Of a DNA stretch of 48,456 nt, positions 25,323 to 33,030 are shown piece by piece; within the stretch, counting starts at the first letter, position 1, and each line of letters opens with the position of its first letter. Made by a program: the position numbers and the translations under genes. Source of the DNA: an uncultured Eubacterium sp. (GTDB lineage Bacteria; Bacillota_A; Clostridia; Lachnospirales; Lachnospiraceae). A model generated the notes under the pieces. The model searched no databases. It was not told the DNA's origin and saw only the letters and a program-made list of their open reading frames with translations. The stretch covers positions 1 to 48,456 of the forward strand of contig CAJUSH010000027.1 in assembly GCA_910589045.1 (NCBI GenBank). The letters run 5' to 3'.

Positions 25323-26510
25323 TTAATGCTCCAATTCCACATGTACCATCTCATGAAAATGCCGCGACGCTGCCCGCATTTCCGCTCCGCTGTCATACGC
25401 ATAATAGACATATGCAACGCGCTGGTTCATGCAGTCTTCAATCGCTTCACCGGGTTTTAGCATATCGATCTTCATGAAAATATGCTTTTCAAATTCCGGT
25501 GCGATCGTGTACCTTTTAAAAATGCCGTTTTGAGATATCATAATCCCATAATGCCCGCAATATTTCCGTTCCGGTTCCCCACAGGTAATGCCGGATGTAT
25601 CCTGCCCCGTCTGTGCCAGAAGATATGCTTCCTCCCACGGAAAGCCCGTATTGGCACTTGCCAGCGTCAAAAACTGATTTCCGAAGCAGCGGCGCATCAT
25701 TTCGATGATATAAGGGCGCCCGTCACATACCATATACTGCAGGCAAAAAATTCCGTCACAAAGATTCAGATCACTTACGATTTCCTGCATAATTCTTTCC
25801 AGCTCCGGACGTATAGTTTCAATCTGCTCAGCCGGAAGCGTCTCGGCCTGAATCAAATAAGGATTTACGACAGAAATACAATCGTTACTGTAAGAAGCAA
25901 TAATTTTCCCTCCGGAAATAAAGCCTCCAAAAGACTGCTGCCTGCCGGTCAGAAAAGGCTCCATTACGATACATTTGTCCCTTGATTTTTGGAAAGCATT
26001 TTCTATGGCAGCTTCTGCCTCGGAAAAATTAACCGCCCTGGAAATTCCCTTTCCACCCGTCAGATCATTCGCCTTCACAATGATCGGATAACAGCAATTT
26101 TTGGCATATGTAAATGCTGCACCCTTGTCTGTAAAAATCTCAGATTTTGGCGAAGGAATTCCTTTCTCTATGCAGTATGCTTTAAATTTATCCTTATGAT
26201 GAAGCAGCACTGCATGTTCATAGGTATCATGTCCTTCCCATCCCATCTGTTCCGCCACATATGCCGCAGTCAAAACGCCAAAATCGTTAGCATTACTGAC
26301 TATTTTTGTAATTCTGTTCTCTTTTACCAGAGAAAGTATTTGTTCCTTATCGGAATAATCAGCCGGTATATATTCATCTGCATACGAATGCCCGATTAGC
26401 GCTGGCATGTTTCCCGTAGTAACCACGTAGAAGCCCATTTCCTTAGCTTTCTGAATAAGTGTCAATTCACTGAAACTGCCATTTAGAATCAATAATTTCT
26501 CCTGTTTCAT
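25323..26510 (-). CDS. ATP-grasp ligase
   Basis: This 395-residue ATP-grasp protein is of the carboxylate-amine ligase type. An N-terminal Rossmann-like domain (LILNGSFSELTLIQKAKEMGF) leads to the ATP-binding lobe (YPIIVKANDLTGGKGISRAV near residues 136-155). The metal-binding region YIIEMMRRCFGNQF follows. Such enzymes join a carboxylate to an amine using an acyl-phosphate. It starts one base from the stop of the aldolase gene, so coupling is likely. Two related ATP-grasp genes are in the plus-strand operon. A glycan amide substituent is a plausible product, by inference. Confidence 0.78.
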   Translation of the reverse strand: MKQEKLLILNGSFSELTLIQKAKEMGFYVVTTGNMPALIGHSYADEYIPADYSDKEQILSLVKENRITKIVSNANDFGVLTAAYVAEQMGWEGHDTYEHAVLLHHKDKFKAYCIEKGIPSPKSEIFTDKGAAFTYAKNCCYPIIVKANDLTGGKGISRAVNFSEAEAAIENAFQKSRDKCIVMEPFLTGRQQSFGGFISGGKIIASYSNDCISVVNPYLIQAETLPAEQIETIRPELERIMQEIVSDLNLCDGIFCLQYMVCDGRPYIIEMMRRCFGNQFLTLASANTGFPWEEAYLLAQTGQDTSGITCGEPERKYCGHYGIMISQNGIFKRYTIAPEFEKHIFMKIDMLKPGEAIEDCMNQRVAYVYYAYDSGAEMRAASRHFHEMVHVELEH

Positions 26511-27299
26511 TTATAAAGAAACACCTGCCATTTCCAGCCGCTCTGCCATCATCTTCAAACGCGCCTGATCCTCGCGTGCCATCCGGTTGTAGTAATCTCC
26601 TTTATTTTTCAGATAAAGTGTCTCAAACTCCATTGCCTTTAAAATTTCATTATTTAATCGGTTTTCATCATCACATGCATGAAATACCACCTTACGGGTT
26701 TCAAAACGGTCGTTCAGCGGATATAGCTTTCGAATAAATGGTATCGCGTCAAAGGAAATGCCGCCCCCGAAGTTTACACAATAACCCGCCTGCTTACAGC
26801 GCGACGCGATATCACTGGTGACAGCAAGCATTGCATCACTGTTCATCTGTTCTCTTGTAAGTCCCATGGATGTCGACAAATCAACCCGTCCAATTGAAAC
26901 CGTATCCAAAAAATTCTTCCCTTCTGCTAAAATTGCATCCAGATTTTCATGACAGGTTTTTGTCTCCGCATTGATAATCCATTCTACCTCTTTATAGGAT
27001 TCCCCATATACTTTCTTTGCCGCTCCTGCAAATTTTTTCATGGCAAAGGGGGATTCAATCATCGGAGCCATTATTCCGGAAGCCCCCAGCAACCTGCACT
27101 GATCCAGATCCCGCACTGCCTCACAACCGCCAATTTTCACATATAGCTTCATATCAGCCCGGAATATAATTTCATTTAGCATTACCAGTTCATCGGTTCT
27201 GCTTCCCTCTGCCTCGAACTCTGCCTTGATCGCAATAATCCCATAATCATCACGCAGGCATTTCAAAATATCCAGCATTTTCTTTTCTATATGATTCAA
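26511..27299 (-). CDS. HpcH/HpaI-type aldolase or citrate-lyase-beta-like protein
   Basis: This protein of about 262 residues has the TIM-barrel features of the HpcH/HpaI aldolase family: LYVKIGGCEAVRDLD, IMAPMIESPFAMKKF, an acidic site in WIINAETKTC, and VSIGRVDLSTSMG. Family members cleave or form 2-keto-3-deoxy acids with pyruvate or related donors. An upstream ATG at 27329 has no ribosome binding site, whereas TTG 27299 has GGGAGGG seven bases before it, so TTG is preferred. It lies beside an ATP-grasp ligase, suggesting synthesis of an acid that is then amide-linked. The substrate is unknown. Confidence 0.72.
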   Translation of the reverse strand: MNHIEKKMLDILKCLRDDYGIIAIKAEFEAEGSRTDELVMLNEIIFRADMKLYVKIGGCEAVRDLDQCRLLGASGIMAPMIESPFAMKKFAGAAKKVYGESYKEVEWIINAETKTCHENLDAILAEGKNFLDTVSIGRVDLSTSMGLTREQMNSDAMLAVTSDIASRCKQAGYCVNFGGGISFDAIPFIRKLYPLNDRFETRKVVFHACDDENRLNNEILKAMEFETLYLKNKGDYYNRMAREDQARLKMMAERLEMAGVSL

Positions 27300-27346
27300 T
27301 GTTTTTCCCTCCCTTCCGGCTGCATTCATTATGATTTATTTTCGTA

Positions 27347-28375
27347 TTAGGACTCTTCCGGTACATTCTTCTCCTGAATTTCCCCGCTGTACTCCGTTAT
27401 ATCTGACCGTCTGATTGTCATCGGATCATTCTTGCAATCCCCGGATTTCCGATCAATATTTACCGCCTGCCGAATGGCAAATTGCGGCGCATGATTGATG
27501 CAGATATAAATCCGGCCGATATATTCCCCAAGCAATCCTAAAAATAGCATGATCACTCCGCTAAAAAACATAATTGCCGCCATCGTGGAGCTGTAACCAA
27601 GCATAATCTCAGGACGCAGTATTTTCTGAATAATAATATAGGCGCCATATACGAACCCTAAAATGGCGCATAAAACTCCCATACAGGAAGCAATCCGCAA
27701 GGGCTTTTCTGAAAAAGCCGTGAAGCCATTCATCCAAAGCGATACCAGCTTTTTAAAGCTGTATCCGGAGGTTCCTTCCTGCCGCTCCTGATGGTCAATC
27801 TCCACATTTGTCATATTTCTTGTCACCCTCAGGACAAGACCGTGCACGAATGGATAAGGATTTGTATATTTAACTACCTCATCCAAAATATAGCGTTGAA
27901 ACACATAATAGCTGTTCAGGTCAACGTTCTTTGGTCTGCCGAGTAAATAGGCAGACATCGCGAAGCTTATTTTTGTCCCTATTTTTCTTAGCAGGGAATG
28001 CCTTTTATGTCGATATTTTGCAGAAACTAAATCGTATCCTTCATCCAGCTTATCAATCAGCTTAAACATTTCCCCCGGCGGATTCTGCCCGTCATCGTCA
28101 AGGCAGACTATAATGTCCCCCTTTACATGATGAAATCCAGCCATTAACGCCGAATGCTGTCCAAAATTCCGGGTCAAATCCAAAATCTTTATTTTCGGAT
28201 TGCAGGCCAGCTTTTTTAACACTTCCCATGTATTGTCCTTTGAGCAGTCATTGACGCAGATAATTTCATAATCGTAGCGTGCATCCTTCGTGACTGTTTC
28301 TATAATCTGCGATACGACAGCTCCTATCGTTTTTTCCGAACAATAGCATGGTATTATGACTGATAATGTTTTCAT
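27347..28375 (-). CDS. GtrB/ArnC-like polyprenyl-phosphate glycosyltransferase (GT2)
   Basis: This 342-residue protein has an N-terminal GT2 domain (SVIIPCYCSEKTIG, then the metal-binding LDDDGQNP near residue 94). It also has QERQEGTSGYSFKKL and two C-terminal membrane helices. This is the form of GtrB/DPM-type enzymes, which attach a sugar to undecaprenyl phosphate on the inner membrane face. A close relative is encoded at 33031 on the plus strand. Together with a flippase and GT-C-like proteins it fits a three-part glycosylation scheme (lipid loading, flipping, outside transfer). Confidence 0.87.
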   Translation of the reverse strand: MKTLSVIIPCYCSEKTIGAVVSQIIETVTKDARYDYEIICVNDCSKDNTWEVLKKLACNPKIKILDLTRNFGQHSALMAGFHHVKGDIIVCLDDDGQNPPGEMFKLIDKLDEGYDLVSAKYRHKRHSLLRKIGTKISFAMSAYLLGRPKNVDLNSYYVFQRYILDEVVKYTNPYPFVHGLVLRVTRNMTNVEIDHQERQEGTSGYSFKKLVSLWMNGFTAFSEKPLRIASCMGVLCAILGFVYGAYIIIQKILRPEIMLGYSSTMAAIMFFSGVIMLFLGLLGEYIGRIYICINHAPQFAIRQAVNIDRKSGDCKNDPMTIRRSDITEYSGEIQEKNVPEES

Positions 28376-28392
28376 CCCTATGCTCCCAGCCG

Positions 28393-29295
28393 TTATCTTT
28401 TATGCTCATACAACTCCTGAATCGCAGCTTCTATCGTTACTTTCGGCTCATAGCCTATGGCGGATCTTATTTTATCCAGCGAAATGTTCCACACATACTC
28501 ATCCATCGGGTCAGCCTGGCCGGAAAAAGTAATCCGGGAAGAGGAAGCGGTAATTTCAATGCATTTTTCTGCCAATTCGTAATTGGAAACCAAATGATCG
28601 CTTCCCAAATTAAAAATACCCTGAGCATTTGAAAAAATAGACTTATAAATAGCTTGTGCAATATCCGTCACATGCACATAATTTTGCTTTCTTGTGCCAT
28701 GCCCGGAAAGCACAAGGTCTTTTCCGATTATCGCATTATCTAAAAATACCGGAAGAATTGTTTGTGGGTTCATTCCAATTCCAACAGGAGAAGAAATGCG
28801 GAAGCTGACTGTTCGCAGTCCAAACATGCGGTATGCATAATCTGCTAACAATTCCTGTGTCCGTTTCGTGATATGATATATGGTCGGGGGATTGATCGGA
28901 TGCTCTTCTGTAACAGGGTTTTGAATGGGAGCGCCAATCACCGGAATACTCGACAGCTGTATAAAAGCCGGAATGTTATCTTGCTCACAAAACTCTATCA
29001 ATTGTTGTGTTCCTACGCAATTTGTCGTCAAGACCTGTCTCGTGAAAGGCTCCTTTCTCATATCCGCAGCCAGGTGTACGACTGCATCCAAGTTTTCAGA
29101 TATGCTGCTTTTCAATATGTCTTTACAGCATTCGGCCTGCAAATCACAACATATGTATTGATCCACCTCGTGTAAAGGCGTTTTGCGCCGCCCCAATCCG
29201 ATCGTATATACCCCTCTATCCTGCAAATATTTACAAACATGACCCCCGATATAACCGTTAGATCCTGTTACCAGAATGTTCTTGCTTCCTTTCAT
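28393..29295 (-). CDS. Extended SDR nucleotide-sugar epimerase/dehydratase
   Basis: This 300-residue NAD-dependent epimerase/dehydratase-family protein has TGSNGYIGGH at residues 11-20, VVHLAADMRK, and the catalytic pair in YHITK. It is the first gene of the long minus-strand operon. Its ATG follows AGGAAAGG at 11 bases and lies only 51 bases from the 17-bp repeat that bounds the promoter region. The closest functional class is a sugar 4-epimerase, reductase or dehydratase; the motifs do not separate these. Confidence 0.8.
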   Translation of the reverse strand: MKGSKNILVTGSNGYIGGHVCKYLQDRGVYTIGLGRRKTPLHEVDQYICCDLQAECCKDILKSSISENLDAVVHLAADMRKEPFTRQVLTTNCVGTQQLIEFCEQDNIPAFIQLSSIPVIGAPIQNPVTEEHPINPPTIYHITKRTQELLADYAYRMFGLRTVSFRISSPVGIGMNPQTILPVFLDNAIIGKDLVLSGHGTRKQNYVHVTDIAQAIYKSIFSNAQGIFNLGSDHLVSNYELAEKCIEITASSSRITFSGQADPMDEYVWNISLDKIRSAIGYEPKVTIEAAIQELYEHKR

Positions 29296-29346
29296 GGTAA
29301 ATTTTTACCTTTCCTGAAATCTAACCAAAACTCATTTTACTGTGAC

Positions 29347-29363
29347 TACCGCTCTATCAGAAA
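29347..29363 (+). repeat. Left arm of 17-bp inverted repeat
   Basis: The sequence TACCGCTCTATCAGAAA is the exact reverse complement of 29883-29899, and the match ends abruptly on both sides. It lies 52 bases upstream of the minus-operon start codon. As the arms begin and end in TA, they could also be ends of an IS630/mariner-type miniature element. Confidence 0.9.
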
Positions 29364-29503
29364 CCGTCTCACTTCCCCAAAATCTATTTTAGGGTATTCA
29401 TGAGTCGCATTTTTCTGGAACTATACTATGGAGCGCTTCATTGATGCGTGTCCTGAGCATACTTCACCTGGCGATACCAGCGCAAAGATTTCCCTTTTTC
29501 ACT

Positions 29504-29532
29504 ATAGTATTCCAATATTTTTAGATTGTCAA
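29504..29532 (-). promoter_or_regulatory. Sigma-A-type promoter toward the minus-strand operon
   Basis: On the minus strand TTGACA (29527-29532) is separated by exactly 17 bases from TACTAT (29504-29509). Transcription would begin near 29497, cross the left repeat arm and enter the gene at 29295. No strong hairpin was seen in this leader. Confidence 0.7.
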
Positions 29533-29547
29533 TTGATTTTATCAATT
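29531..29547. promoter_or_regulatory. AT-rich palindrome beside the minus promoter -35
   Basis: AATTGAT-TTT-ATCAATT is a perfect 7+7 palindrome that overlaps the last bases of the minus-strand -35 element and extends just upstream. That is a position used by activators or repressors. It could be a protein-binding site; no candidate regulator is known. Confidence 0.4.
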
Positions 29548-29712
29548 ATTTTACGATTTTTCGTTAAATTATGGTCAAAAAGGACGAAAAACAGAACAAA
29601 AAGCATAAAGAGGTGCCATGTTGGCTCTGAGGGCAGGGGCATCATAAGCTCCCAATGATGGTGTATCAGACAGGAATCTGACAGAAAGGTACCTTATTTT
29701 TATATATTTGTA

Positions 29713-29741
29713 TTGATCCAACTGGTAAGAGCAGCTATAAT
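29713..29741 (+). promoter_or_regulatory. Sigma-A-type promoter toward the plus-strand operon
   Basis: TTGATC (29713-29718), 17 bases, then the consensus TATAAT (29736-29741). Transcription would begin near 29748, pass an AGGAGG site, the leader frame and the long hairpin, then enter the gene at 30005. Confidence 0.75.
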
Positions 29742-29834
29742 ATGGCCAGAATAAGTCAAAACAGGAGGATTTTTTGACAAATCAGTCGAATGTAGACCTG
29801 GCAGCGCTTAAATTTCATACATTTCGTCATACGG

Positions 29835-29881
29835 TGCCCCACCTATCCGGGAAAGCTTTCGTTTTCCGGATAGGTGGGGCA
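29835..29881 (+). terminator. Strong 20-bp hairpin, possible attenuator
   Basis: TGCCCCACCTATCCGG (29835-29850) pairs perfectly with 29866-29881. Four more pairs, one a G-U wobble, leave a seven-base loop. The following bases (CTTTCTGAT) are only weakly U-rich, so termination may be partial or conditional. It stands between the plus promoter and the plus operon, just inside the right repeat arm. Confidence 0.55.
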
Positions 29882-29882
29882 C

Positions 29883-29899
29883 TTTCTGATAGAGCGGTA
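29883..29899 (-). repeat. Right arm of 17-bp inverted repeat
   Basis: TTTCTGATAGAGCGGTA, exact reverse complement of 29347-29363. It begins two bases after the long hairpin and lies 105 bases before the plus-operon start. The leader frame from 29774 runs through it. Confidence 0.9.
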
Positions 29900-29924
29900 A
29901 TGATGGCCTTCACAATAGATAAAA

Positions 29925-29949
29925 AGGTACAAAAACAATATTTGTACCT
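29925..29949 (+). promoter_or_regulatory. 9-bp leader hairpin outside the repeat
   Basis: AGGTACAAA (29925-29933) pairs with TTTGTACCT (29941-29949) around a seven-base loop. It lies in the fixed part of the plus-operon leader, so it would stay with this operon if the segment inverted. Function unknown. Confidence 0.35.
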
Positions 29950-30004
29950 AAATTGAGATGGCAGTTGTTTCCCGAATATAGGATAAATCCGGGACAAGCG
30001 GAAG

Positions 30005-31693
30005 ATGCTTTGCGATACGGCAGAAGGGGTTTGGGAAAGAACGGTGAATGCAATAAAGTGGAAAATACGCGGAAGTTTAAATTGGGCACTGCTTCTAAAT
30101 TATATTGTTTTTCTTATACTTGTCTGCTTGTTTCAGCCATATTTTGAGACAAATGACGACAGTGCTATGAGAATGACTGTTTCAGGTGCCGGCGGATACT
30201 ATGACAGCCATTTGATTTATATAAACATTTTAATTGGAAAGCTGATCGTATTTCTGGAAACCCATGTTCCGACCGGAAACTGGTATACGCTGATTCAGCT
30301 TATTATCGTTTTCTTTTCTTTGTGTACGGTTACATATATTTTAATAGAGCGCTCAGGCATAAAATACGGTAGTTGGATTTCGTTGATTTTGCTTACTTTT
30401 TTTGGATATGAGGGGTATATTGCCGTTCAGTTTACAAAGACGGCCGGGTTTGCGGCTGCGGCAGGAATGATGCTGTTTGTCTACGCCGTGACAGAAAACT
30501 CGAAAAATCAGGAGCTTGCATATTATATGGCAGCAGCTGCATTGATAACTATTGGAAGCATGATGCGCTTTGAAATGGCACTGACAGCAATTGCAGTTTT
30601 TGCCGGAAGTCTGTTTATAGAGGATGTGAAAAATACATGGAAAAGCAAGGGGGCCCCCCCCAAAAGTGTAAAATGGATCCTTCTTTTTATAATATTGGTG
30701 CTGATTTTTGGATGCAAAGAATATAGCAAAAGCTGTTACACAAAAGAAAAGGACTGGCGTGCATTTACGGAATTTAACTATTTTAGAAGCGAATTACTGG
30801 ATTATGGCTTTCCGGACTATGCCCAAAACCAGTCCTTATATGAAGAGGTCGGCTGGACGCAGGAGGATTTGAATTTTTATAAAAGCTGGAATATCGCTGA
30901 TTCGGAAAAATTTCAAGTAGAAACTCTAAAAGCAGTGGCACATGCAAAGCAGAAAAAAAGACTTCATCTGCAGTTGATAAAAGATTTTTTCTGCGAATTT
31001 ATGGAACATAATGCAGCCTGTACATTGTTTTATATATGGCTCATTTTTATTGTGATTTTTATTTTGGGCGGGAGCCGTAAATCAGGCGGAATCATATTAT
31101 ATACAAGCTTTACAGCAATCGCATTTCATTTGTACTTATTCTGGCAGGGCAGATATTTTATCCGTAGGGTTGATCTTGCATTTCTATTTATCATAGTATG
31201 CTGTATGTTTTTCCATTGGCGTCCAATTCCCGTGGGAGAGCATGCGGTTATCCTGTGTACCTTTGTGTTTCTGCTAGTAAACAGCATTACTTATGAAGGC
31301 AAGCATGTGGAACCCGAAACAGTACGGGAAGCCCGGGTTTTGATCGAAGCTCTCTCAGAGGATGAGGAGCATTTATACGCTGCCCCAATGTTTCATCTGC
31401 GCCCGGACATTGCGTATGGAGCTTACGACAGCGTTCCTTTTGGTGTGATGGACAATATGATTTCCATGGGAGGCTGGAAAACCGGTTCACCGTTAATAAA
31501 TCATATTCTGGATAGCTATGGGGTACAAAATATATATCGAGATATTGTCAACAATGACAGGGTATATTTATTGACCTATCAAGCAAACCCGGAATCCACG
31601 TTAGCGTATATTCAAAGACACTATGCGCCAAATGCTTATGTAACAGAAGAAAAACGAATTGGAAACTATTATATTTTTGCTGTTCATGAGTGA
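30005..31693 (+). CDS. GT-C-like membrane protein, paralogue 3, with in-frame C8 tract
   Basis: This 562-residue polytopic protein has the motif order of the group: ETNDDSAMRM in the first loop, YINILIGK, NWYT, FGYEGY and FTKTAG, then DYGFPDY in a large loop. A soluble end of about 120 residues carries LSEDEEHLY and GVQNIYRD, both close to paralogue 1. It is first in the plus-strand operon. A G5C8 run (C8 at 30654-30661) encodes Gly-Ala-Pro-Pro near residue 217 and is in frame; slippage would cut the protein after a few membrane helices. ATG 30005 has only a weak site (GCGGAAG); GTG 30044 is an alternative start. Confidence 0.6.
   Translation: MLCDTAEGVWERTVNAIKWKIRGSLNWALLLNYIVFLILVCLFQPYFETNDDSAMRMTVSGAGGYYDSHLIYINILIGKLIVFLETHVPTGNWYTLIQLIIVFFSLCTVTYILIERSGIKYGSWISLILLTFFGYEGYIAVQFTKTAGFAAAAGMMLFVYAVTENSKNQELAYYMAAAALITIGSMMRFEMALTAIAVFAGSLFIEDVKNTWKSKGAPPKSVKWILLFIILVLIFGCKEYSKSCYTKEKDWRAFTEFNYFRSELLDYGFPDYAQNQSLYEEVGWTQEDLNFYKSWNIADSEKFQVETLKAVAHAKQKKRLHLQLIKDFFCEFMEHNAACTLFYIWLIFIVIFILGGSRKSGGIILYTSFTAIAFHLYLFWQGRYFIRRVDLAFLFIIVCCMFFHWRPIPVGEHAVILCTFVFLLVNSITYEGKHVEPETVREARVLIEALSEDEEHLYAAPMFHLRPDIAYGAYDSVPFGVMDNMISMGGWKTGSPLINHILDSYGVQNIYRDIVNNDRVYLLTYQANPESTLAYIQRHYAPNAYVTEEKRIGNYYIFAVHE
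30654..30661. repeat. C8 homopolymer tract in GT-C-like gene (in frame)
   Basis: Eight C preceded by five G. Unlike the other tracts, the coding strand carries C. The frame is open at this length. Confidence 0.88.
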
Positions 31694-31731
31694 ACATCAG
31701 AGAAAAATCAAACTTCTTATGAGGGTAAAAA

Positions 31732-33018
31732 ATGAATAATAACAATAGCAATTACAATGCAATGAAAGGGAAAAAAATCCTGTTTTTAGGTGCACATAAG
31801 CTGACCATACATTTAATAAATAAAGCGAAACAGATGGGCCTTTACACAATTGTAACTGACTATGTAAAGGATGCGCCCGCAAAAAAGGCGGCTGACGAAG
31901 CTTATGACATCAGTACTCTGGATATTGACGCGTTGACAGCACTCGCAAGAGAAAAAGAAGTGAACGCCGTATTTACCGGATACGTAGATATCAATCTCGC
32001 TCCATGCCGAAAAATTTGCGATGCACTGGGACTTCCCTTTTATGCGACACTTGAACAGCTTGCGCAGACAATGAATAAAGTGAATTTTAAAAATAATTGC
32101 CGCAAATACGGAATTAAAGTTGTTGATGATGTGCCGGAGTCTTTGCTGAAAAACAATTACGAGGGCATAAATTATCCGGTCATTGTGAAGCCTGCTGACA
32201 GCTACAGCAGCAAAGGGATTTCTGTCTGTCATTACAAAGAAGAGATGCCCGGGGCAATTCAAAAGGCGCTGGATGTCTCAACGTGCAGGCAGATCGTCGT
32301 GGAAAAATATCTGGAAGCGGAGGATGTATATCTTTATTTTACGATACAGGATGGCTATCTGAGTCTGTCTGCAATGGCTGACAGGCTTTTGAATGACGAG
32401 CAGTATGGCTGTGCGCCGCAGCCGGTAGGATATTTTTTCCCGTCAAAATATATAGATTTGTATTACCAAAAGGTTCATGCCAGCCTGCAAACCATGATAG
32501 ATAAGCTGGGTATAAAAAATGGTTCGTTTTTTATGCAGGGATTCGTCGTTGAACAGGACATTGTATTTTTTGAGATGGGTCTGCGACTTTCCGGCGGAGC
32601 CGGATACCTCCAGATAGCGAAGCAAAACGGTATTGACCAGATTGAAATGCACATCAGGTATGCGCTGACCGGAAAATTTGACGGATGGGATTTAAAGACA
32701 TGTGATAACCCGAGGTTTCCCCAGCCCGCATGTGTGCTTGTTGTCCTTCTGCAGAACGGGAAAATCGGAAGAATTGACGGACTGGAAGCTGTGATGGCGC
32801 ACAGAAATGTTTTTGATATCGTCCAATTTAAAGAAGTCGGGGATGAGCTGAAGGAGAAAGGGACATTGAATCAGGTATTTGCCCGCATTTATATGACAGG
32901 TGAAAATGAACGGGATTTGAAAGACACTATTGCGTTTGTGAAACGTCATCTGCGCATTGCGGATACAAAAAATCAAAATATGATTCTGAACTTATTTAAT
33001 GAAGATCAGGTGTACTGA
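31732..33018 (+). CDS. ATP-grasp ligase
   Basis: This 428-residue ATP-grasp protein opens with a Rossmann-like domain (ILFLGAHKLTIHLINKAKQMG), which shares the KAKxMG pattern with the proteins at 25323 and 39948. The ATP-binding lobe has YPVIVKPADSYSSKGIS and the metal-binding region has FFEMGLRLSGGAGY. Length and layout fit carboxylate-amine ligases. GAGGG precedes the ATG. It sits between a GT-C-like gene and a GtrB-like gene, so it probably adds an amino acid or other acid to a sugar of this glycan, by inference. Confidence 0.78.
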   Translation: MNNNNSNYNAMKGKKILFLGAHKLTIHLINKAKQMGLYTIVTDYVKDAPAKKAADEAYDISTLDIDALTALAREKEVNAVFTGYVDINLAPCRKICDALGLPFYATLEQLAQTMNKVNFKNNCRKYGIKVVDDVPESLLKNNYEGINYPVIVKPADSYSSKGISVCHYKEEMPGAIQKALDVSTCRQIVVEKYLEAEDVYLYFTIQDGYLSLSAMADRLLNDEQYGCAPQPVGYFFPSKYIDLYYQKVHASLQTMIDKLGIKNGSFFMQGFVVEQDIVFFEMGLRLSGGAGYLQIAKQNGIDQIEMHIRYALTGKFDGWDLKTCDNPRFPQPACVLVVLLQNGKIGRIDGLEAVMAHRNVFDIVQFKEVGDELKEKGTLNQVFARIYMTGENERDLKDTIAFVKRHLRIADTKNQNMILNLFNEDQVY

Positions 33019-33030
33019 GGAGAAATAACT

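Larger units (their letters stand above)
29774..29956 (+). other. Possible leader ORF, 60 codons, crossing the right repeat arm
   Basis: AGGAGG at 29763-29768 stands five bases before a TTG that opens a frame of 60 codons. The frame runs through the 20-bp hairpin and the 17-bp repeat and ends outside at 29956. The product matches nothing I recognise. If the segment inverted, the frame would instead end soon after the other arm with Val-Thr-Val-Lys and a TGA. It may act as a leader whose translation affects the hairpin rather than as a functional protein. Confidence 0.4.
29296..30004. promoter_or_regulatory. Divergent control region, candidate invertible promoter segment
   Basis: This 709-base stretch lies between the two divergent glycan operons and has no convincing protein gene. 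It holds a perfect 17-bp inverted repeat (29347-29363 and 29883-29899) around about 520 bp. Inside are a minus-strand promoter (29504-29532) next to an AT-rich palindrome, a plus-strand promoter (29713-29741), a short leader frame from 29774 and a 20-bp hairpin (29835-29881). Outside the repeat on the right is a 9-bp hairpin (29925-29949). This arrangement resembles known invertible promoters that control surface structures. No invertase gene is in the window. Confidence 0.65.

Noticed and set aside
29347..29899. The 17-bp repeats as ends of an insertion sequence
   Set aside because: No transposase or remnant was seen and the enclosed segment holds outward promoters, so an invertible segment is favoured; a miniature IS630-type element is kept as an alternative.
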